The notes under the pieces are model-generated. The model was not told the origin of the DNA. It was given only the letters and a program-made list of their open reading frames with translations, and made no database searches. This document shows positions 27,253 to 37,009 of a DNA stretch of 64,000 nt, piece after piece. The number at the start of each line of letters is the position of its first letter. Positions within the stretch are counted from its first letter, which is position 1. The stretch comes from Bog-473 sp963707835 (GTDB lineage: Bacteria; Actinomycetota; Acidimicrobiia; Acidimicrobiales; RAAP-2), in NCBI GenBank assembly GCA_963707835.1, contig CAVPRI010000002.1, positions 1,302,001 through 1,366,000 of the forward strand, in the 5' to 3' direction. The position numbers were made by a program, and so were the translations under genes.

Positions 27253-28248
27253 TGGCATCGAAGCCACTGCGCGTGGGCATCGTCGGATGCGGATTGATCG
27301 GACACAAGAGGGCGGACTCGGTCGGAGACGACGAGATCGTCGGCTGCCATGACATCGTTGCCGAAAGGGCCGAAGAACTCGCGACTCATACCGGCTCCAG
27401 AAGCGTTCCTGACCTCGGAGCGCTTCTGGACCTGTCACCGGACATCGTCGTCGTGGCGACCGTCCACAGTGAGCTGGCCGCGGTGGCCGAAAGCGCCCTC
27501 AAGACAGGGGCCCACGTACTGGTTGAGAAGCCGGCGGGCCGATCCCTGGCGGACGTCGAGCGGATCAAAGCGGGCCGCATCGAAGGCCGACCGTTTGGTC
27601 AAGGTCGGCTTCAATCACCGGTTCCACGGCGGCATTTATCGGGCTGTGACTGCCGCCTTGTCGGGCGAGCACGGCCCGATCATGTTCGTGCGCGCCAGAT
27701 ATGGACACGGAGGAAGACCGGGGTATGACAGGGAGTGGCGGGCCGATCCGGAACTGTCAGGAGGCGGCGAGCTCACGGATCAGGGCATGCACCTGCTCGA
27801 TCTGTGCCATTGGCTTCTCGGGGACCTTCCGGTCAGCGGCTCTCTGCTGCGAACCCACTTCTGGGATGCCCCGGTCGAGGACAACGGCGTGCTGTTGCTT
27901 GGCGAGCGTGGGGGGGTCGGCGTTCAGTCGCCGTGGGCGATGATCCACGCCAGCTGGACTGAGTGGAAGAACATGTTCTCGCTCGAGATCTACTGCCGAA
28001 ACGCAAAGTTCGACGTCACCGGACTGGTCCGCTCCTACGGACCGCAACGGCTCGCGATCCACCGGATGCGGCCCGACCTTGGGCCGCCGGACACCGAGAT
28101 CGTCCAATACCCCGACCGGGACATCTCGTGGGAAGCGGAATGGGCGCACTTCACGGGTGCCATCCGGGCCGGCGACGGCCGGCCTCTGCTGGGCGATCTC
28201 GACTCGGCCGGGTACGCCTGGCGATGCGTCAATACGGCAACCTCATGA
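27252..28248 (+). CDS. Gfo/Idh/MocA-family oxidoreductase, one frameshift
   Basis: NAD(P)-dependent sugar oxidoreductase of about 332 residues. Rossmann loop GIVGCGLIGHKRA at the start, VVVATVHSELA, and EKPAG, the family's catalytic Lys motif. After a shift near 27570-27578 the frame continues KADRLVKVGFNHRFHGGIYRA and GGGELTDQGMHLLDLCHWLLGD with the His typical of the C-terminal domain. The ATG overlaps the kinase stop by 1 bp (TGATG). In the heptose cluster it probably oxidises a sugar or sugar nucleotide; the position attacked is unknown. Confidence 0.83.
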
Positions 28249-29117
28249 CCGCGCCAGCGGCGCTGGACGGGCGCCGGATCCTCGTGACGGGATGCAGTCG
28301 GGGCATCGGCCTCGCAGTGGGCCGCGAGCTGGCGAGGCAAGGAGCCAGCCTCGCGCTGGCCGGGCGCCATCGATCCACCTTGGAGGACGTCGCCCGAGGG
28401 CTCACGGGCGGGCCTCACTCGGTCGTCGATCTCGACGTGACCGACGAGGATCGCTGGAAGGAGGTCCCCGACCAGGTGGCGCCCGGCGGGTTCCTCCACG
28501 GCATCGTGACAGCCGCCGGGGAGATCGGGCCGATCGGACCCGTCGGGTCCTGGACGGCCCAGGAATTCAGCCGGACCCTCGAGGTCAACGTGCTCGGGAC
28601 GCTGTTGCCGATCATGGCCATGCTGGAGCCGCTACGCACCGCCAAGGGAGCAATCGTGACTTTCTCGGGCGGTGGTGCGACTGGGGCCTTCCCGCGCTTC
28701 GACGTGTACGCCGCCTCGAAAGTGTCCATTGTGCGTCTCACCGAGAATCTCGCCCACGAGTTGTCGGACGACGGCATCCGAGTCAACGCCGTGGCGCCTG
28801 GGTTCGTCCTGACGGATATGCACGCCGGAACTATGCAGGCAGGACCCGACCGGGCCGGCTCCGAGTACTTCGAGCGCACCCGCAACGCTCTCGAATCAGG
28901 CGGCGGCGACTCCCCCGACCGGGCAGCATCGCTCGTAGCATTCTTGCTTTCCGCCGGCTCCGAGGGGATAACGGGCCGCCTCATCAGCGCGCAGTGGGAC
29001 CCATGGCAAGACGACTCATTTCGCGAGCGGTTGCGCACAGACCCCGATTTGGCGAGGCTTCGGCGCATCGACGAGCAGTTCTTCCAGGCCAAGGCGCCAG
29101 ACCTCGAGAGCTCGTGA
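28245..29117 (+). CDS. Short-chain dehydrogenase/reductase
   Basis: Classical SDR of 290 residues: TGCSRGIGLA cofactor loop, VDLDVTDE, a Ser region FSGGGATGAF, and the YAASK Tyr-Lys pair, then VNAVAPGFVLTDM. The tail of about 50 residues is longer than usual. ATG overlaps the oxidoreductase stop by 4 bp; its own stop overlaps the HddC-like GTG. One of three redox enzymes in the cluster, suggesting the activated sugar is further modified. Confidence 0.85.
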   Translation: MTAPAALDGRRILVTGCSRGIGLAVGRELARQGASLALAGRHRSTLEDVARGLTGGPHSVVDLDVTDEDRWKEVPDQVAPGGFLHGIVTAAGEIGPIGPVGSWTAQEFSRTLEVNVLGTLLPIMAMLEPLRTAKGAIVTFSGGGATGAFPRFDVYAASKVSIVRLTENLAHELSDDGIRVNAVAPGFVLTDMHAGTMQAGPDRAGSEYFERTRNALESGGGDSPDRAASLVAFLLSAGSEGITGRLISAQWDPWQDDSFRERLRTDPDLARLRRIDEQFFQAKAPDLESS

Positions 29118-29823
29118 CCACGGAACGGCTGCCGTGCACCTGCATTCTGGCTGGGCGGGGACGCGGCACGAGGCTCGGCTCACTGGCCGAATCCACCCCG
29201 AAGCCGCTCCTCCCGATTGCCGGGAAACCCTTCCTGGTCCACCAGCTCGATCTGCTGGCCAGACACGGTGCCCGCCGTGTCGTGCTCTGTGTCGGGTTCC
29301 TCGGGGAGAAGATCGAGGCCGCACTCGGCCGCCGCTACGGTGCGATCTCGCTGGACTACAGCTACGACGGTGACCAACTCGCCGGCACGCTCGGTGCAAT
29401 CCGTCGGGCCCTCCCACTGCTCGGCGCTTCGTTCCTGATCCTCTACGGCGACACGTACCTTCGGATCGACTACTCGGAGTTCGCCCGTCGGTGGGAGGCA
29501 AGTGGATGCGCCGGGGCGATGGCCGTGCTGCGAAACGCAGATCGTTGGGAGCGGTCCAATGCCATCTACTCTCGTGCCAGAGTCCTCCGATACGACAATT
29601 TGCCCCGACTGCCGACATGGCATGGATCGACTATGGGCTCGGCGGCCTCACCGCGAAGGCCCTCGAGACGGTCCCCGAAGACGTCGACGAGCTGGGCTCC
29701 CTCTACGGCTTGCTCGCGGAACACGGCGAGCTCTTCGGCTTCCCGGCCTCCCGACGCTTCTACGACATCGGCACTCCCGAGAACCTACGAAGGACTGAAC
29801 GCTTCTTGTCCCGAATGCGGTGA
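29114..29823 (+). CDS. hddC: D-glycero-D-manno-heptose 1-phosphate guanylyltransferase-like protein, one frameshift
   Basis: Nucleotidyltransferase of about 236 residues. The N-terminal nucleotide loop is LAGRGRGTRLGSLAESTPKPLLPIAGKPFL, one residue longer than the usual LAGGxGTRL. LILYGDTYLRIDY holds the metal-binding Asp. A shift near 29596-29603 (AATTT run) restores FAPTADMAWIDYGLGGLTAKALE and FYDIGTPENLRRTE, characteristic of HddC/RmlA-like enzymes. It would make GDP-heptose. GTG start overlaps the SDR stop. Last gene of the cluster, convergent with the adenosyltransferase. Confidence 0.8.
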
Positions 29824-29870
29824 CGTATGACCGACGGCTTTGCTGCGTTCCATCGCCGGGCAGTAGCCGG

Positions 29871-30462
29871 TCAATCCCGTGCCGCTTTCGACAACGAGTG
29901 CTCGGGCCCCTCCTGCCAACGGGCCATGGCCCAGAGTAGGTCTGAGAGTCGGTTGAGGTAGACCGTCACCAGGGACGAATCCGGCGCATCGAGGCGCTCT
30001 CCCGGTACGCCGCCCTGCGGCGAACCCGACACGGCGATTCGCTCTGCCCGGCGCACGATGGTGCGAGCTAGATCCAGCGCCGCGGCCATGCGGTTCTCGC
30101 CTGGCACCACGAAGTCGCTCGGCATGGCCACCCGAGCGAGAAGCTCGTCGATGCCCGCTTCCAGGGACGCGACCATGTCGGGAGTCACCAGCGTCGAACC
30201 CGCCGCTGAGCTGGTCGCGGTTCTCCGGGGCGGTGGCCACCTCGGCCATGAGCACGTAGAGGTCGCGGGCCAGCGCCGTGAGCCGCTCGTTCGCCTCGCT
30301 TCCCAGCGCCGTCTCGGCTCGGGCCAGCCCGATCGCCGCCTGCGCCTCGTCGACCGCACCGTTGAGCTCGATCCGCCACGAGTCCTTGCGCACCCGGCCA
30401 CCGAAGAGCAGACCGGTCGTGCCGTCGTCACCCCTCTTCGTATAGATCCTCGGTGCCTCCAT
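29871..30462 (-). CDS. Cob(I)yrinic acid a,c-diamide adenosyltransferase, PduO type, one frameshift
   Basis: PduO-type corrinoid adenosyltransferase of about 197 residues. The N-terminus IYTKRGDDGTTGLLFGGRVRKD binds ATP; the middle holds GAVDEAQAAIGLAR; after a shift near 30185-30200 follow MVASLEAGIDEL, FVVPGENRMAAALDLARTIVRRAER and VTVYLNRLSDLLWAMAR. It makes adenosylcobalamin, the cofactor needed by the acyl-CoA mutase at 14.8-16.4 kb. Divergent from MetH, another B12 enzyme, with only 63 bp between starts and no visible cobalamin riboswitch. Confidence 0.88.
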
Positions 30463-30511
30463 CGACTGCCGATGCTATCGGCGCCTTTCCGGGAGTCCCG
30501 GCAGCGGCCAG

Positions 30512-30517
30512 TATCCT
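30512..30517 (+). promoter_or_regulatory. Putative -10 element of a leaderless metH transcript
   Basis: TATCCT fits TAnnnT and ends 8 nt before the GTG at 30526. The 63-bp gap to the divergent adenosyltransferase gene is too short for a B12 riboswitch. Confidence 0.4.
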
Positions 30518-30525
30518 GTGAGGTC

Positions 30526-33500
30526 GTGGCACCGTCTCCCGAACTGCTGGGCCGACTCGACCCGTCCGCATCGAGCTACCTGCGTGCGCTCCACGAGCGC
30601 GTGCTGGTCTTCGACGGAGCCATGGGGACCAACCTCCAGCTGCTCGGGCTCGGCCCGGACGACTTCGGGGGCAACGACCTGGAGGGGTGCAACGAGGTCC
30701 TGGTGGAGACCCGGCCCGACCTGGTGGCCCAGGTGCACCGCTCCTTCTACGAGGTTGGTTGCGACGTGGCCGAGACCGACACCTTCGGCTCCACCTCGGT
30801 CGTGCTGGCCGAGTACGGGCTGGCGCATCGGGCCCGGGCGCTGACCCGCACCGCGGCCGAGTTGGCCTGCGCGGTGCGCGACGAGTTCGCCACCTCGGAA
30901 CGGCCCCGTTGGGTGGCCGGTTCCATGGGGCCGGGAACCAAGTTCCCCACCCTGGGGCAGATCTCCTACACCGAGTTCCGCGACGCCTACGAGGAACAGG
31001 CGCTGGGCCTCCTCGAGGGCGGCGTCGACCTCCTCCTGATCGAGACGCAGTTCGACCTCTTGAGCATCAAGGCCGCGGTAAACGGGGCGCGGCGCGCCAT
31101 GGCGGCGCTGGACCGCATCGTCCCACTCCAGGCGCAAGTGACCATCGAGCTGACGGGCCGCATGCTGCCCGGAACCGAGATTGGCGCCGCCTTGACCGTG
31201 CTCGACGCCCTCCGAGTCGACGTAGTCGGCCTGAACTGCGCCACGGGGCCCGTGGAGATGAGCGAGGCACTCCGTCACCTGTCGGCGGCCAGCCGGGTCC
31301 CCATTGCCTGCATTCCGAACGCGGGACTCCCGTCGGTGGTCGATGGCCAGATGCACTACGACCTGACCCCCGACGAGCTGGCCGACCACCTCCACCGCTT
31401 CGTCACCGAGTTCGGCGTGGCGGCCGTGGGAGGCTGCTGCGGGACCACGCCGGCTCACATGGCCGCCGTGGTCGACCGGTGCAGCGTGGTGGTGCCGGCG
31501 CCCCGACAGCCCGCGCACGACGCTGCGGCGGCGTCGATCTACACCTCGGTCCCCTTCCGCCAGGACACCTCCTTCCTCGTGGTGGGCGAACGCACCAACG
31601 CCAACGGGTCCAAGGCGTTCCGCGAGGCCATGCTGGCCGGCGACTGGGACACCTGTGTGGCCATTGCCCGCGACCAGGTCAACGAGGGCTCCCATCTGAT
31701 CGACGTGTGCGTCGACTACACCGGCGCCGACGGCGTGGCCGACATGACCGAGGTGGCGAGCCGACTGTGCACCCAGTCGAGCGTGCCGCTCATGGTGGAC
31801 TCGACCGAGGGGCCCGTGGTGCGCGCCGCACTCGAGTGGCTCGGGGGCCGACCCGTTCTCAACTCGGTCAACCTCGAGGAAGGCGACGCGCCGGGCACCC
31901 GCCTCGACACATTCCTGCGGCTCGCCCGCGAGTTCGGGGCCGCCGTGGTGTGCACCTGCATCGACGAGGAGGGGCAGGCGCGCACGGCAGAGTGGAAAGT
32001 GCGCGCCGCCCGCCAGATCCACGACGTCGCCGTGCATCGCTACGGGCTCGAGCCGCACGACCTGATCTTCGACCCGCTCGCCCTGCCCCTCTCGACCGGC
32101 ATGGAGGAGAGCCGACAGGACGGCATCGAGACAATCGAGGGCATCCGGCGCATCAAGGCCGAGCTTCCCGGCGTGTCCACCGTGCTCGGGCTCTCCAACG
32201 TGTCGTTCGGCCTCAACCCCGCGGCACGCCAGGTCCTCAACTCGGTCTTCCTGCACGAGTGCGTCGAGGCCGGGCTGGACTCGGCCATCGTGCACGCCTC
32301 GAAGATCCTGCCGCTGGCCCGGATCGACGAGCGGGCCCGCGAGATCTGCCTGGACCTCGTGTACGACCGCCGGCGCGAGGGCTACGACCCGCTGACCGAG
32401 CTGCTCGCCCTGTACGAGGGGGTCACCATCTCTTCGGCCACGGCAGACGAGCACCTCGACTGGCCGGTGGACCGTCGGCTCAGCCAACGCATCATCGACG
32501 GCAATCGCAACGGGCTCGATCGCGACCTGACCGAGGCGCTCGATTCGGGCCTGGGAGCCCTGGGCATCGTCAACGACATCCTGCTCGAGGGCATGAAGGT
32601 CGTGGGCGAGCGCTTCGCCTCGGGCGAGATGCAGCTGCCCTTCGTCCTCCAGTCCGCCGAGACCATGAAGGCTGCGGTCGCCCACCTCGAGCCGTTCATG
32701 GAGAAGTCGGATCAGGGCGGCAAGGGCACCGTGGTCCTGGCCACGGTCAAAGGGGACGTTCACGACATCGGCAAGAACCTGGTCGACATCATCTTGACCA
32801 ACAACGGGTACGAGGTCGTGAATCTGGGCATCAAGGTGGGGATCAACGAGATGGTCGCCGCCGCGGCCGAGCACGGCGCCGACGCCATCGGGATGAGCGG
32901 TCTGCTGGTGAAGTCGACGCTGATCATGCGCGAGAACCTGTTGGAGCTCAACGAGCGTTCGCTCTCGGAGATCCCGGTGATCCTCGGCGGCGCCGCCCTC
33001 GACGCGCACCTACGTCGAGCGGGATTTGCGCGAGGTCTACGAGGGCCGGCTCTTCTACGGGCGCGACGCCTTCGAGGGACTGCGCACCATGGACCGGCTG
33101 GTCGAGCTCAAGCGCACCGGCGAAGAGGACCCGGCCTTCGGCCGCCAGGTCTCCGAGCGCAACGTGCCCCGGCGCAGTCGCCTCGACCCGGACACCTCCC
33201 CAGTCGAGGGCCAACCGGCACGATCAGGCGTGGCCGCCGACAACGAGGTCTTCGCGCCACCGTTCGTCGGCTCCCGGGTCGCCGTGGGGATCCCGATCGA
33301 CGAGATCGCCGAGTACCTGAACCTCACCGCCCTCTTCCGCAACCAGTGGGGGTTCAGGCCCCAGGACGGCGAGGACGACCAGGCCTTCAAGGAGAGGGTC
33401 CGGGCCACCCTGCGCGACCAGCTGAGCCGGGCCAAGGAGGCCGACCTCCTCGTGCCGTCGGTCGCCTACGGGCACTTCGCGGTGAACGCCGAGGGCAACG

Positions 33501-34033
33501 ACCTGGTCGTCTGGAAGGACGCGTCGCGCACGTCGGAGTGGATGCGCTTCGCCTTCCCGCGCCAACGCAAGGAGCCGTGGCTGTGCATCGCCGACTTCTT
33601 CCGCCCGGCCGACTCGGGCGAGGAGGATTTCGCGAGCTTCATGCTCTGCACCATCGGTGCGCGGGCGTCGGAGGAGACGGCGCGGCTGTTCGCCGAGAAC
33701 CACTACCAGGACTACCTCTTCCTCCACGGCCTGAGCGTCGAGATGGCCGAGGCCACCGCCGAATATTGGCATCGGCGCATCCGCGAGGAGCTCGGGTTCG
33801 CCGGTGAGGACGGCCCCACCCTGGCCGGATTGTTCCGCCAGCAATACCGGGGTGGGCGCTATTCGTGGGGCTACCCCGCGTGTCCCGACCTGACCGACAA
33901 CGTCAAGGTGGTGGAGCTGCTGGGCGGTGACCGTATCGGTGTGACCGTGAGCGAGGGGTTCCAGCTCAACCCTGAGCAGACCACCGATGCCATCGTCTGC
34001 ACCCATCCGGAAGCGAAGTACTTCGTCGCATAG
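30526..34033 (+). CDS. metH: Cobalamin-dependent methionine synthase, one frameshift
   Basis: About 1,168 residues in four modules. The homocysteine-binding domain begins VFDGAMGTNLQLLG and has zinc ligands LNCATG and GGCCGTTP (Cys304-Cys305). The methyltetrahydrofolate domain has VGERTNANGSKAFREA. The B12 module has GDVHDIGKN (DxHxxG, Asp744/His746/Gly749). A C-terminal AdoMet-reactivation domain ends YSWGYPACPDLTDN. The frame shifts near 33003-33008 and the intended reading is TRTYVERDLREVYEG. Apart from that the enzyme is full length. GTG start chosen from the leaderless promoter and domain start. Confidence 0.95.
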
Positions 34034-34060
34034 GTCAGATCGACTCGCACCCGGTGAACG

Positions 34061-34074
34061 CCGGTCCCGACCGG
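34061..34074. terminator. Short hairpin between convergent metH and membrane transferase genes
   Basis: CCGGT-CCCG-ACCGG makes a 5-bp GC-rich stem with a 4-nt loop, 28 bp after the metH stop. No U-tract follows, so terminator function is only a possibility. Confidence 0.25.
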
Positions 34075-34098
34075 ATGATTCCCCGGCGCCGGTGGGCA

Positions 34099-35319
34099 CT
34101 AGATGATCTGGCCGCGGGTGAACAGGACGGCGAGTCCCACCGCCAGGACCGCAGCGCTGCCGGTCAGCGCGACCAGGAGCACTCGGGGCAAGCGTGGGCA
34201 CAGGGCCACGCACGGGACGAGCAGCGCCTCCATTCGGTACCGGCTGAGGCTGGCCCCGGCCATGAGGGGCACGAGCCACACCACCACCGTGTAGGTGAGC
34301 AGGAGCCATCCGGTGCGCCCGGTGGAGCGTCGAGTCAGCGTCCAGACGACCAGACCGAGCACCAGTGCCGCGACGAAGGCCGTCTGGGCTTTGGGAACGA
34401 GGTAGTCGTACCCGGGGTTGGGACTTTGCAGCGGGAACTTGGCCGGCAGGCCCCCGGTGAAGGCTGTGACGAAGTCGGCAATCGGATCGTGTAGGCCGTT
34501 CCCGTACTTCGCTGAGGTCTTGAAGTAGGCGCTCCAGTCCCCGACCCAGAGCTGGTACATGAGCAGCAACGCCGCGAACCCGCCCGCCGCGATCCCGGCC
34601 GTCTTCGCCGCGATCCTCCACAGGTCAGGGCCCCGGTCCACGAGGACCGCTCCCATCAGCAGGACGACGACAATCAACGGGCCGGTGGCGAAGGCCCACG
34701 CGCACGACGCGCCCACGAGCCCAGCCGCGAGGTAGCGCCGCCGGATGAACAGAAGGAGGCAGAGCGCCGACAAGAAGGTCAGCAGCGACACCGGGAAGAT
34801 GGCGTAGAGGTACACCGTGCCGGGAAAGCACGCGGCGAAGGCCAGACAGCACAGAGGAGCGAACCGCCAGGAGGGTCCGATGAGCAGCCAGACGACCTGG
34901 AGCGTGAGGAAGGCGAACAGCAACGAGAGCAGGACGCCCGACGCTGGGATCGAGAGCCCGAGGTGACCGAGCGCGGCCATCATTCCGGGGTAGAGGGGGG
35001 CCCAACCTGCGGTCCCGCACCAGCTGTGCGGCGGGTAGTTGGGTCCGGTGCAGTGCCGGAGCACGTAGCCGTGGCGGGCGATCTGGAGGTAGAGACCCGA
35101 ATCCCACCGGGACCAGCTCGCCGGAGAGAAGAAGGAGCCGACCCGACCGTCGACCAGCGCGGCCACCAGCAAGAGCAACTCTGCGAAGAGGACGCCACCG
35201 AGGGGTGGCACGACGCGTTGGACCCAGCCCTGTGCTCGTCGTGGCGACCCGGGCTGAGGACCCTCCACGAGGTCGGGTGCGGGGCTCGCCGCGGTGACGC
35301 GAGCCGCGGGGCTCGCCAC
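34099..35319 (-). CDS. PIG-V-like polyprenol-dependent mannosyltransferase family membrane protein
   Basis: 406 residues with roughly ten membrane helices. After the first helix comes SRWDSGLYLQIARHGY, the WDxxxYxxIAxxGY signature of the PIG-V/GT-C mannosyltransferases, followed by YPPHSWCG and APLYPGMMA. GTG at 35319 overlaps the LipA stop by 1 bp (TAGTG), so the gene is coupled to lipBA. It probably adds a sugar from a lipid carrier outside the membrane; donor and acceptor are unknown, and the functional link to lipoate is not obvious. Confidence 0.78.
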   Translation of the reverse strand: MASPAARVTAASPAPDLVEGPQPGSPRRAQGWVQRVVPPLGGVLFAELLLLVAALVDGRVGSFFSPASWSRWDSGLYLQIARHGYVLRHCTGPNYPPHSWCGTAGWAPLYPGMMAALGHLGLSIPASGVLLSLLFAFLTLQVVWLLIGPSWRFAPLCCLAFAACFPGTVYLYAIFPVSLLTFLSALCLLLFIRRRYLAAGLVGASCAWAFATGPLIVVVLLMGAVLVDRGPDLWRIAAKTAGIAAGGFAALLLMYQLWVGDWSAYFKTSAKYGNGLHDPIADFVTAFTGGLPAKFPLQSPNPGYDYLVPKAQTAFVAALVLGLVVWTLTRRSTGRTGWLLLTYTVVVWLVPLMAGASLSRYRMEALLVPCVALCPRLPRVLLVALTGSAAVLAVGLAVLFTRGQII

Positions 35320-36998
35320 TAGGCGTGGAGGATCCGAGCCTCCGGCGCCGCTCGCCCGTGGCGCACCCCGTCGGCGGCCGCGGCCGCGGCTTCCCGGGCG
35401 TGGTAGCTCGAGCGCGTCAAGGGCGATGCCTCCACGTGGCTCAGTCCGAGCGCCGTTCCCTGGCGACGGAGGGCCTCGAACTCCTCCGGCGTCCAAAATC
35501 GGGACACCGGGAGGTGGTCGCGGCTGGGCCGGAGGTACTGCCCGACGGTGACGATCGAGACGCCGACGCCGTGCAGATCGGCCATGGTCGCCACCACCTC
35601 GTCGGCTCGCTCGCCCAAGCCCACCATGAGGCCTGACTTGGTCACCAGGCCCGCCTGCCGGGCACGCGCCAGGACGGCCAGGCTGCGTGCGTACCCGGCT
35701 GAGGGACGCACGGCCCGCTGCAGCCGGGCCACCGTCTCGATGTTGTGGTTCAGGACGTCGGGACGGGCCTCGAAGATCGTCTCGAGCGCCGCCGGATCGC
35801 CGCGGCAGTCCGAGATGAGCACCTCCACGGCCGTCCGCGGGGTGCGGGCGCGGATGGCCCGGATGGTCTCCGCCATGGCGCCGGCCCCGCCGTCGGCCAG
35901 GTCGTCACGGGCGACACAGGTCACCACGGCGTGGCCCAGGCTCATCCGTTCGACCGCCCGGGCCACCCGCTGCGGCTCGTTCGGTGACAGGGGGAGGGGG
36001 CGTCGCGTATCGACCTGGCAGAAGCCGCAGGCCCGCGTGCAGCGTTCGCCGTTGATCATGAAGGTGGCCGTGCCGTCGGCCCAGCACTCGTAGATGTTCG
36101 GGCAACCCGCCTCCTCGCAGACGGTGACCAGGTCGAGGTCGCGCACCGTGTGGCCCAACTCCCGGTAGCCCTTTCCGATGCGCACGGGCACGCGCAGCCA
36201 CGCGGGCTTGCGCTCGGCCATCTCCAGCCCCTGCTCGGGCTCGACGCCGGCCTGGCGCAGGCGGCGCAGGAGCGGGCGCTCTTCGCTCCCCCCGCCGTGC
36301 CGGGCGGACGGGGCTGCGCCGTTCGCCGGTCCGCGCACCACGTCGGCCCGCTCGACCGGGCCGTCGCCGAGGGCCGCCACGGCCCGGGCCACGAGGGCCT
36401 CGATGACCACGTCCATGGTGACGTCGACACCCTCGGCTCGCAGTGAGGTCACCCCTCGGTCGGCGATGCCGCACGGCACGATGTGGCCGAACATGTCCAG
36501 CTGCGTGGTCACGTTGAGCCCCACCCCGTGCACGGTGCGACGCCGGCCAGGCGCCACCCGCAGGGTCCGCACCCCGATGGCCGCGATCTTGCGCGGCGCG
36601 GGCCCGTCGGCATCCACCCAGACACCCGGGTAGCCCGCGGCACGCCCCGCGCCGGGAAGGCCGAGATCGGCCAGGGCGTCGATCACCACCTGCTCGAGCC
36701 GGCAGACGTGTGCCGGGCCTGCGCCCGGCCCGTCGGGCACGGTGAGCAGCGGGTATGCCACCAGTTGGCCCGGGCCGTGGTAGGTGACGTCACCCCCGCG
36801 GTCGGCTCGGGCCAGGACCGCGCCCACCGATGCCGGGTCGACCAAGATGTGCCGATCGTCGGCGTGGGCGCCGAGCGTGTAGGTGTGCGGGTGCTCGAGG
36901 ACGAGCAGGTAGTCGTCGGGGGCCTGGCGAGCCAGCGCGTGCTGCAGCACGTCGGCCTCGTGATAGGGAACCGTCCCGAGGGAGCGGACGCGCAGCAC
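35319..36998 (-). CDS. LipB-LipA fusion: octanoyltransferase and lipoyl synthase in one frame
   Basis: 559 residues. Residues 1 to about 215 are octanoyltransferase with RGGDVTYHGPGQLVAYP, the catalytic Lys137 (PRKIAAIGVR) and Cys176 (HIVPCGIAD). A linker of about 25 residues follows. From about 242 there is complete lipoyl synthase with the auxiliary cluster motif Cys294/299/305 (CEEAGCPNIYEC), the radical-SAM motif CTRACGFC (320/324/327), and the C-terminal RSSYHA Ser ligand at about 529-534. No stop separates them. The two steps, transfer of octanoate and insertion of sulfur, would act on the E2 encoded 11 bp upstream. In most bacteria these are separate genes. An internal start for LipA alone remains possible. 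GTG start. Confidence 0.88.
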   Translation of the reverse strand: MLRVRSLGTVPYHEADVLQHALARQAPDDYLLVLEHPHTYTLGAHADDRHILVDPASVGAVLARADRGGDVTYHGPGQLVAYPLLTVPDGPGAGPAHVCRLEQVVIDALADLGLPGAGRAAGYPGVWVDADGPAPRKIAAIGVRTLRVAPGRRRTVHGVGLNVTTQLDMFGHIVPCGIADRGVTSLRAEGVDVTMDVVIEALVARAVAALGDGPVERADVVRGPANGAAPSARHGGGSEERPLLRRLRQAGVEPEQGLEMAERKPAWLRVPVRIGKGYRELGHTVRDLDLVTVCEEAGCPNIYECWADGTATFMINGERCTRACGFCQVDTRRPLPLSPNEPQRVARAVERMSLGHAVVTCVARDDLADGGAGAMAETIRAIRARTPRTAVEVLISDCRGDPAALETIFEARPDVLNHNIETVARLQRAVRPSAGYARSLAVLARARQAGLVTKSGLMVGLGERADEVVATMADLHGVGVSIVTVGQYLRPSRDHLPVSRFWTPEEFEALRRQGTALGLSHVEASPLTRSSYHAREAAAAAADGVRHGRAAPEARILHA

Positions 36999-37009
36999 CC
37001 GCCCGTTCC

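Noticed and set aside
29830..30526. Cobalamin riboswitch before metH or the adenosyltransferase gene
   Set aside because: The space between the divergent starts is only 63 bp, too short for the roughly 200-nt element, and no B12-box-like sequence was seen.
30475..33009. 844-codon minus-strand open frame opposite metH
   Set aside because: Shadow frame: no domain, biased composition, and fully covered by MetH on the plus strand.
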